From Beroe ovata (lineage: Eukaryota; Ctenophora; Nuda; Beroida; Beroidae), in assembly GCA_946803715.1 (NCBI GenBank), contig CAMPET010000001.1, positions 1,287,845-1,351,844 on the forward strand: DNA of 64,000 nt. Direction: 5' to 3'. Position 1 is the first letter of the stretch. Each line of letters begins with the position of its first letter. The notes under the pieces were generated by a model. The model saw nothing but the letters and a program-made list of their open reading frames with translations, was not told the DNA's origin and did not search any database. The position numbers were made by a program, and so were the translations under genes. Of the stretch, positions 51,201 through 60,200 are shown in pieces.

Positions 51201-54200
51201 GAGTCTGGTGCATACCGGAGAGCGATCATGTCAAATGCACCCAGACGCTTCAAAACCTCAAATTGATCCGCTTGTACAGTCAATGTATATGAACCCTCTT
51301 TGGGGAAATAAGGTGCTTCACGACCATGCTTTCAATTTCTAATAACATATTGAAAGATTGATGGAAACATGCTTTGGTTGAATAAATCAAATGACCGTCT
51401 TAGTTGGACAATATACTTTGGTGAGATAATGGGTAAATAAGAAACATTTAAAGATTAATGTAAAGGAATTTTCTCATAATAGTTCATTAATCACATGACA
51501 GTCGATTGAGAAATTTGACTTGATAAATATCTCAACAGAATATTTGTCCTAACTGAACGGTAAAAAGACAGTGAATGAATGGAATTTTACTGATGATATA
51601 TGCAATCATCCTGATATCAATATTCTGAACGATGTTTGAGTTTCGTCATCAATACCAGTAACTGGAATCAATCATAGATATTTGATTGAAGCAGCAGTTG
51701 CTGATGTTGAAGACGCTTAGATTTGTGAACAACAAGAGTAATATGGACATGATATTTTACCTGGTGTCTGCTGTGCCATGATGGTATGCATAATGGTACG
51801 GGTGTAGTGCACCCTCATGTTGTACTGCAATTTGACCCACTGGTCGGGCAGCATCAAGACCAACATCTTGCCATCTTCAGGTCTTCGAGTGACAGTGAAA
51901 GTCAAGTCTTTCATGGCAGGATTAGATTTCATTGCCTCCAACTGATCCGGTGTAAGCACAAGTTGATACTCACCGCCTTGTAGGATAGTAAGTAACACTA
52001 CCATGCACTAGAAGTAACTCATGGGAGTGTGCATGAATTTGGTGCGATGAAAGTACATGCTTTAGGTAGCATTCCTAGGTTGCAGTATCATGGATAGTGT
52101 GGCTGCTCAGAAACACGAAGATTGATCGATATTATCTTTTTGAAGATGATATTCCTTAACGAGCAGCCACCCTATCTACTATGCTGTTTTGCTTTAACTT
52201 AAACAAGATTGCGGTGGTTCACCTATACTCCTGACAATCATTTGCGTTCTCTCATCACCAGTGTTTAATGCATGGGATTCAAAAGGTCTGCAGTGACCAT
52301 ATGCCTGGGAAAATGTGTGCATTTCTCAATCAGTTTAATTACCTGGGGTGACAGTGATACTATCACTAGAAACTCCTTCTGGAAGGAGAGCATCTGCAGG
52401 GGCTACCTCTCCCGGTGCTGATTTCACATCATCTGGGGAAGGCAGGAGTCAATTGGATATAAAATATTCATAAGCAAAGGAGTTCTGTCAATGATCTCTC
52501 TTCATAACTCTCAAGAGTAATGGAAACTGCATTTTATCATGATCTAGCTCGGATTTCTGGCAATAAGATGTTACAAGAGGTAGGTTACGTCTGAATGATC
52601 ATGATACCTATCACAAAACGATGCAACGCTTATTAATCCAGTCATCCTAATTTACTGATTAGCGACGGATTGCATGTACCTATCTATAACATCTCAGGTT
52701 ACCTATCATAGATTGGAACGGCAGCTAATTGGACTCAACATGCATCCAAATCATCATATTGTAGTAATCAGGCGAACTTATGAGAATACAAACATGCGCG
52801 CAAATAAGAGATATAATCCAACCTGCGTCACCATCTTTTTTAGGCCAACCCTTCAATATCTTTTTCAGTTGGGCCTCAGGGGTGAGAGGTAAAGGTTTGT
52901 TTACAGGTACTGCTGTGGTTTCGAGGATGGTATCAGGGGGAGCCTCTAGCTCGATAGCACTTTCATACTGCAGGTCATCGGCTTCAAGATCTATGACAAG
53001 GTCTCCAGTACCAAACTCGGAGAGATCAAACTCAGAATAAGTTTCAGAGGCTGCACATTCATCAGCATCTTTCCTTTCATCATCAGGAACGTCAGGGGCT
53101 GGAGTGGCGGATTTTATAGGAAGCAGACAACTAAAAATCAGCGAGATGGGCTACACATTTATTACACAAAGCATCTAGGCTGAAACGCCTCAAAGAAAGG
53201 TAACTTTTATTTTGCAAAGAATCAAGAAAATTGAGACGAAAAACGAAAATGAAAATGGCTGTGAGTAGAATTATAAGACCGTTTCTCCCTAGTTCCATAG
53301 TCTGGAACTGCTAATGAAAAGATGCGTCTTCGGGTCTATACTTTGATATGGGACTGGGGAGTAACAAGAGCTATAGCAAGATTCTATTGACCAAATTTCA
53401 CTGGTAGGAAACGAAATGAAACTTAAATTAAATGAAACTTAAGTTGATGTATTGAAACAAGATGTCAATCGTGTCATTCTGATCCACGATGACTATCTAC
53501 ACTAGAGCAGGCAGCTCTTAGGTACCTCCAACCGTTTCATTTTATCTTTAGTTTGCATGATCAATACACATTTAATAAGGTGGAGAAAAAGAATTCGATT
53601 CCTCCATAATTTTGGTTATATGATTGAACAAAAATCATGTTCAAAGATAGCTTTTAAAGAAGAAATGGTTCTCCCTAAATATTCAACCACGATCATAAAT
53701 TTTTTACAACCCTTAATCCTTATATCCTTGCTATTGATATAGGTAATATAAGTAGCATTATTGATGTTTTATGACTCCTCTGAGCCCATGCTGTTTCAGC
53801 AAGAAGCTTGCTAACTGATTTCTGACAACAAAGCAAAATCGGTAAGTTCTATGCAACTATGAATAATAAAGATATAAAAGGCCAAGTAAAACGGTTCCAA
53901 TGTAAATCAAACTGCTCTGCAGTCAACATTTGAGACAAAAAATTGGGGCAAAGCAACACAAACTTTAGACGAGTGCATAATCAGAACAACTCTAACATAA
54001 CTCTAGCATTGCTGCGACTATCCTATATAACTTGTTCCTGCAGAAGAACTTACTAAATTTCGCAAGGTGGATAATTAATCTTGGCATTTCGATAGAAATC
54101 TGGCACATGACAACCCATTGAGTTTAAAGTTGACAGATCCGACAACAAAAGGCAACTATCAAGTATGCATTTCGCAATTACATGAGGAAGACATGCATTT

Positions 54201-57200
54201 TGCTTAACCTTATTCAACATTTCTCAAAAGCATGCAGGAAACAATCAGTCAATCAGTGATAGATCACAGTAAAGAACTGCTATCAGACGTACCTATTAAC
54301 CTGTTGATAAGTTAAAACAGCTCAATCGATCTAGAACTCAATATACCTACAATCCATAGAAGGGTAGGCATCAATGATACTAAAAGGGTCTATGTTGCAG
54401 GAAACTAACCGAAACCAATTCAGCCAGAATTTTATATTTGAGTGGAAGAGGATCGAGGTTAAATATTGAGGTAGAACTTAACTAAGAAGGGCTTTTTCAT
54501 GCAGGAAATGATTTGGCTTTTTCACATTGAAATCAGAGACCCAAACATAAAGTTGAAATGCTTCCCGCGATTTTGTCTTGGTTGATTCAACTACGATTAT
54601 CAGATCAATCCTGATTAAAGGCTGGAATTTGTGATCATACCTTTGTTAGCTTCATCTGCCTTCTCTTTCTCTTCAGCAGCATTCTTCTCCTCTTCCAACT
54701 TCTTTCTTTCTGCTGCCTTCTTAGCTTCTTCGTTAGCCTTTTTCTTAGCTTCAGCTTCAGCTTTCAGTTTTGCCTCCTCTTCTGCTTTCTTCTGTTCTTC
54801 TGCTGCCTTCTTCTTCTCTTCTAATTTTTTCTTCGCCTCTTCCACCTTTTTCTTTTTGTCCTCTTCAGCCTTCTTTTTTGCCTCTTCTTCAGCTTTAAGC
54901 TTGGCCTCTTCCTCTGCCTTCTTCTTAGCGTCGGCCTCTGCCTTTTTCTTGGCCTCTTCATCAGCCTTTTTCTTGGCCTCCTCTTCAGCCTTTTTCTTAG
55001 CTTCGGCCTCTGCCTTTTTCTTAGCCTCTTCATCAGCCTTTTTCTTAGCCTCCTCTTCAGCTTTCTTCTTTGCTTCGGCCTCTGCCTTTTTCTTGGACNA
55101 TCAGCCTTTTTCTTGGCCTCCTCTTCAGCTTTCTTCTTTGCTTCGGCCTCTGCCTTTTTCTTGGCCTCTTCATCAGCCTTTTTCTTCTCTTCAGCAGCCT
55201 TCCTCTTCTCTTCCATCTTCTTTTTGGCTTCCTCTAATTTCTTCTGCTTTTCCTCTTCTGCCTTCTTCTTAGCTTCTTCTTCAGCCCTCTTCTTTGTTTC
55301 AGCCTCAGCCTTTTTCTTAGCTTCTTCATCAGCCTTTTTCTTTGCCTCTTCATCAGCCTGTTTCCTTGCCTCTTCAGCCTTCTTCTTGGCTTCTTCCTCT
55401 GCCTTCTTCTTAGCCTCTTCTTCAGCTGCCTTCTTCTTTTCCTCTAATTTCTTCTTAGCTTCTTCAACCTTATTTTTCTTGTCATCCTCAGCTTTCTTCT
55501 TTGCTTCTTCATCAGCTTTCTTTTTGGCTTCCTCTTCCTTTTTCTTCTCTTCTGCTGCTTTCTTCTTTTCTTCCATTTTCTTCCTTGCTTCTTCTATCTT
55601 TTTTTCTTGAGCCTTCTTTTTCTCCTCGTCGGCCTTTTTCTTATCATCAGCAGCTTTCTCCCACGGCTTTTTGGGCTTGGCTGGTGCAGCTTTAGGTTCT
55701 TCAGACTTCTTTTCATCTGGCTTTTTCTTTTCTGTAAATGACAAAAACAGATTAACTTAAATTGTGTATTTATGATGAGACGAAATGTGCAAATGACAAA
55801 TATCTAAGCCAAATCTCAGTAAGTGGATAATGAAAACATGAACATGTACTTACCTTCAGGAGCATCAAGGCTTTCAACGTTGACTTGGCCATTTTCAAAC
55901 TTAAGGTTGAAGTACAAAGGTTGTTTGGTTCCTTTAGGGGTCAATTTAAGCTTGATCAGCTCTGGATCACCACTTGAGTTGCACCTGAAAATAAATTAAG
56001 ATGTTGTCGTCGACCTTGGTCTTGATAATGGACAATGGACACGTCATGCTTGATGATAATTAACTTCAGACAGTAAGCATACTTGTAATTCTCAACATCA
56101 ACTTCAGCTTTGCCATCAGAGGTAGGTGTGCAATTTTCTGGAGTCATTTTCAGAACAACTTCACATGGGTTTGGATCATCTGGTGAAAGCTTGAACTTGA
56201 CAACCATGCTTTGTTCCGCCACAGACTGAATTCCTACTTTTCCGACTTTAGCTGCCTGAAAAATGTATGTTGTCAGCTGAATCCCATACCTATGAATTGA
56301 AGGATGAAAAGCAATGAGCATTGATTAAGGTATTCATGTCACTGAATCAATAGCACTCACATCAGCAGGAACATCTTCTTGCTCCACAGAAAGTTGTCCA
56401 TCAACAAAGCGAAGAACAAAGAAAATCCCATCAGAACCATCAGTTGGATTGAGACGAAGGCGGATGTATTCGGGCTCCCCACTTGGCAAAGGCTTGAAAT
56501 CGACCACCTCAGCAGATGCCTGTTTATCTCCTTTAGCAGCGCACTCATTTCCTAGAATGCCAATACTGACAACACATGGTTCCTTAGCTGGATCAAGATT
56601 GAATCTTACCACCAATTCTTGTTCAGTTGGTTGAGCTGGTTCAGAGGGTTTGGGTGCTTTTTCGGGCTGATCCTGCTTGATATTCAGTTTACCATCTTCC
56701 ATTGTACATGTGAAATTTAGGACAGGCAGTTTTTTGTCCTTGGGAGTTAGCTCAAGTTGAATTTCAGTTGGTTCTCCTTTGTCATCGAATTTAGAGCTCT
56801 TAACCTTAACATCAGCCTTGTCATCACTTGAAGCAGTGAGTTTGCCTTCTTTGATGTTCATTTTAACTTGGCACGGTTCCTTATCTGTTGGTGAGAGGTG
56901 GAAGTTAACAACCAGTTCATCAACGCCAGATGGCTTAGATTCTTCAGAGGGCTTAGAATCTTTCGGTTGCTTGGGCTTCTCAGCAGGCATTGTCAATAAT
57001 AATGAACCATCAGGAGCCTTCTTCTGAGGTACAAGTTGTCCGCCATGTTCTATGCTAACGAGTTCAATGGTGTCGTTACAGATCCTGAAACCAAGGAAAA
57101 GTGGCTGGTCACACTCTTTTGGTTGAGCAGATATCTTTAGTAACTCAATATCATTTTTCTCAGTCTTGATAACTTGTACAACCTTCACTTCTGTGTCATC

Positions 57201-60200
57201 GTCAGTAGTGACCTTAGGCTCCCCCTTTCCATAGTTTATCTTGACGTCATGTTTCTTGTTGTCATGAAGGTTTACAGAAATAATTGCCTCCTTAACTCGC
57301 TTTTCTTTTGGAGTAAGCTTTTTAGTTATAGGATCGATATCAGTGGCAATTGTGGTTATTTTCTTAGGCTCAACATCAGATGCACTTATACTCAATACAC
57401 CATCTTTAATGTCAAATGCAAACTTAAGAGGAGATCTCTTTCCTTGGGGAGTAAATTGCATGAATATTTTGGAAGGCTTGCCATTGCCATCTTTCTCCAC
57501 TTTGTCCAGCTTCACTCTCCCATCTCGTGGATTTGCAACATCTACCTTCACTTTGTCCCCATCTATGTTGATTTTAAGGGTAGAAGGTTCCTTAGAAGCA
57601 GGGCTTGCATAGAAGTTGACTAGGATATTCTGTGGACTATCCAAGTTGATCTTAGAAACGTTTCTCTTGAGCGACTCAACAAGTGGTTCAGGCAGTTCAA
57701 GTCCAGGGAAGTCAATCTCACCGAGTTCAATACACTCCAACACAGCCAGTTGACCACTTTCAGGCAAGTCTTTCAAAAACTTTTCTTTGCCAGTAAGGCC
57801 CTCAACTTTCTTGCTAGCAGGTTTTTCATCACTGGGCTCTTCTAGAGGCTTCTTTTCTTGAGGTTTCTTTTCCTCAGGCTTTTTCTCCTCTGGCTTCTTT
57901 GCTTCAGGTTTTTTATCCTCAGGCTTCTTTTCATCAGGCTTTTTCTCCACAGGTTTCTTTTCTTCTGGCTTTTTCTCAGCTGCTTTCTTTTTCTCTTCCA
58001 TTTTTTTCTTGGCTTCAGCAATTTTTTTCTCTTGTGCCGCCTTTTTCTCTTCCTCTGCCTTCTTCTTATCATCTTCAGCCTTCTTCTTGACTTCTTCATC
58101 AGCCTTCTTCTTCTCTTCAGCAGCCTTTCGCTTTTCCTCCATCTTTTTTTTAGCTTCCTCAATACGTTTCTCTTTGTCTGTCAGGGCAGGCTTGTCATCA
58201 CCAGTCTTTTCTGGAGCGGCTTCTTTCGGTGCTTCTGGGGCAGCTTCTTTTGGTGCTTCTGGGGCAGCTTCTTTCGGTGCTTCTGAGGCAGCTTCTTTTG
58301 GTGCTTCTGGGGCAGCTTCTTTTGGTGCTTCTGGGGCAGCTTCTTTTGGTGCCTTTTCCTCTGCAGGCTTGACAGCCTCTTGCACAACTGGAGCAGCATC
58401 CTCGACAACAGGCTTTATATCACTCTCAACTATGGGAACTTCAGATGATTCTGTCTCGGGTACATCTCCCTCCACAACAGTGGGGGCAACACTCTCAACT
58501 TCATCCTTTACCACTGGTTCTATGGTTGGGAGTGCTTCTTCTGCAGGCAAATCAGCTGATACTACTTCGGAAGCAGGCTCGACTTTCTCCACTGGCTCAG
58601 CTGGCGTCACATGGGGTTTGGCGGGTACATCTTCTGAAGTGGGTGCCTTATGAGATGGAGCAACTGAGTCGTCTACCACAGTTGGAAGATCAGAGACGGG
58701 CGAGGGAGCTGATTTGGGAGCAGATCCAGACATTTTTGGAGAGCTATCAACTGGAGTGTAGTCACGAGGTTTACTTTCGTAGGTTGAAGGGGTAGCGTCT
58801 CGTGGCTTACTTTCGTAGGTTGAAGGGGAAGCGTCTCGTGGCTTACTATCATATGTTGAGGGGGTGTAGTCACGTGGCTTGCTATCATATGTTGAGGGGG
58901 TGTAGTCACGTGGCTTGCTATCATAGGTTGAGGGGGTGTAGTCACTTGGCTTGCTATCATATGTTGAAGGGGTGAAGGTTTTCTTGGTTGTAGTTGACGA
59001 TGAATAATCACGAGTTGACGAAGAGTAATCTTTGGGCTTGTAGTCAGTAGTAGTGGAAGTGTATTCCGTGGGCTTGTAGTCAGAAGATGTTGAAGAGTAG
59101 TTTTGAGTGTTGGTCGTAGTTCTGTAATCCATTGGTTTTGATTCTCGAGTGGTTGTTGTAGTTATCTTGTAGGACGTGTCAGTTGAAGGGGCGTGGGATA
59201 TGGTTTGTCCAGATCTTGAGTAGATTGTTGAGTACTTTGAGGAGCTAGGAGTATAGCTACGCGGACTGACAGAAGAGTATGATCCTGATCTTGTGGTACA
59301 TGCGCTGTAATCCTGTGATGGTCTAACAGTTGTTACACACACAGGACCAAGACCACCCTTGAACTCAATGGGTTGCTTGCGCTCATACCCTTTGCCTTGC
59401 GTGGAGGAGTCGCTGGTATTGGCACCAATCCCAGAGGCGAGACCATACCTATCAGCAGCAGAAGACATGCCGTGAGAGTATCTAGGCTCCCCATAAAGAC
59501 CGGAGAACGAAGATCGTCGCTTGTAGGTGGTGGATGTCGAAGCTGTGCCGGTCGTGAAGGTGTCATCAATCGGTGTGGATCCATAACCAGTTCGATAGCT
59601 GTAGTCACCAGATGCTGAAAATATGGTTGGCAGTTATGAAAAAAATGTTGTACATTCTTATGATTGTGAACTAGAACAAAAAGTTGAGAAATTTATAAAA
59701 GCCCAGAGAATAGAATGAGAAGAAATGCCCATGATAAGAAATAGATCATGACCAGAAACAAGTTTTATTGATCAATAGTCAGAACTTTTTCAGATGATAA
59801 GCTGATCAATAAGTTAACTCCAGGGAACAGATTTATACTAGTCAAAACCAGAAGAAACTAACCGTTCCTGTGATATATTATACCCCAATTAAATTGTCAA
59901 AAACGGGAATCTGCTGAAAAAGACCATTTTGAACCCAAAAACATGCTGATCTCAATACTGGTGTAAAGAGGGACAAGAATATAAGACACAAGGTAAAGAA
60001 CAAGACAAAGAGACACTGATCTACTATAGAGACAATTAATGATCCCCATCACAAACCAGATGCGCTCCTCTGACGAGTATGTAGCCAGGGCATGCTGTCA
60101 TCGTAGTAAGTCGAGTATCTTGAGATGGCTCGATCATCCATGGCAACCCTCTTCGGTCCTTCTCCATGGGTGAAGAAATACCTATCGTAGAGATACCTCG

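Noticed and set aside
54631-55610. Long plus-strand Ser/Phe/Ala-rich open frames
   Set aside because: They are the complement of the Lys/Ala/Glu helix exon. The repeat keeps all frames open, and there are no independent signals.
57858-58653. Plus-strand Phe/Leu- and Ser/Ala-rich frames
   Set aside because: Shadows of the Lys/Glu and EAPKEAAP repeats of exon 56361-59614.
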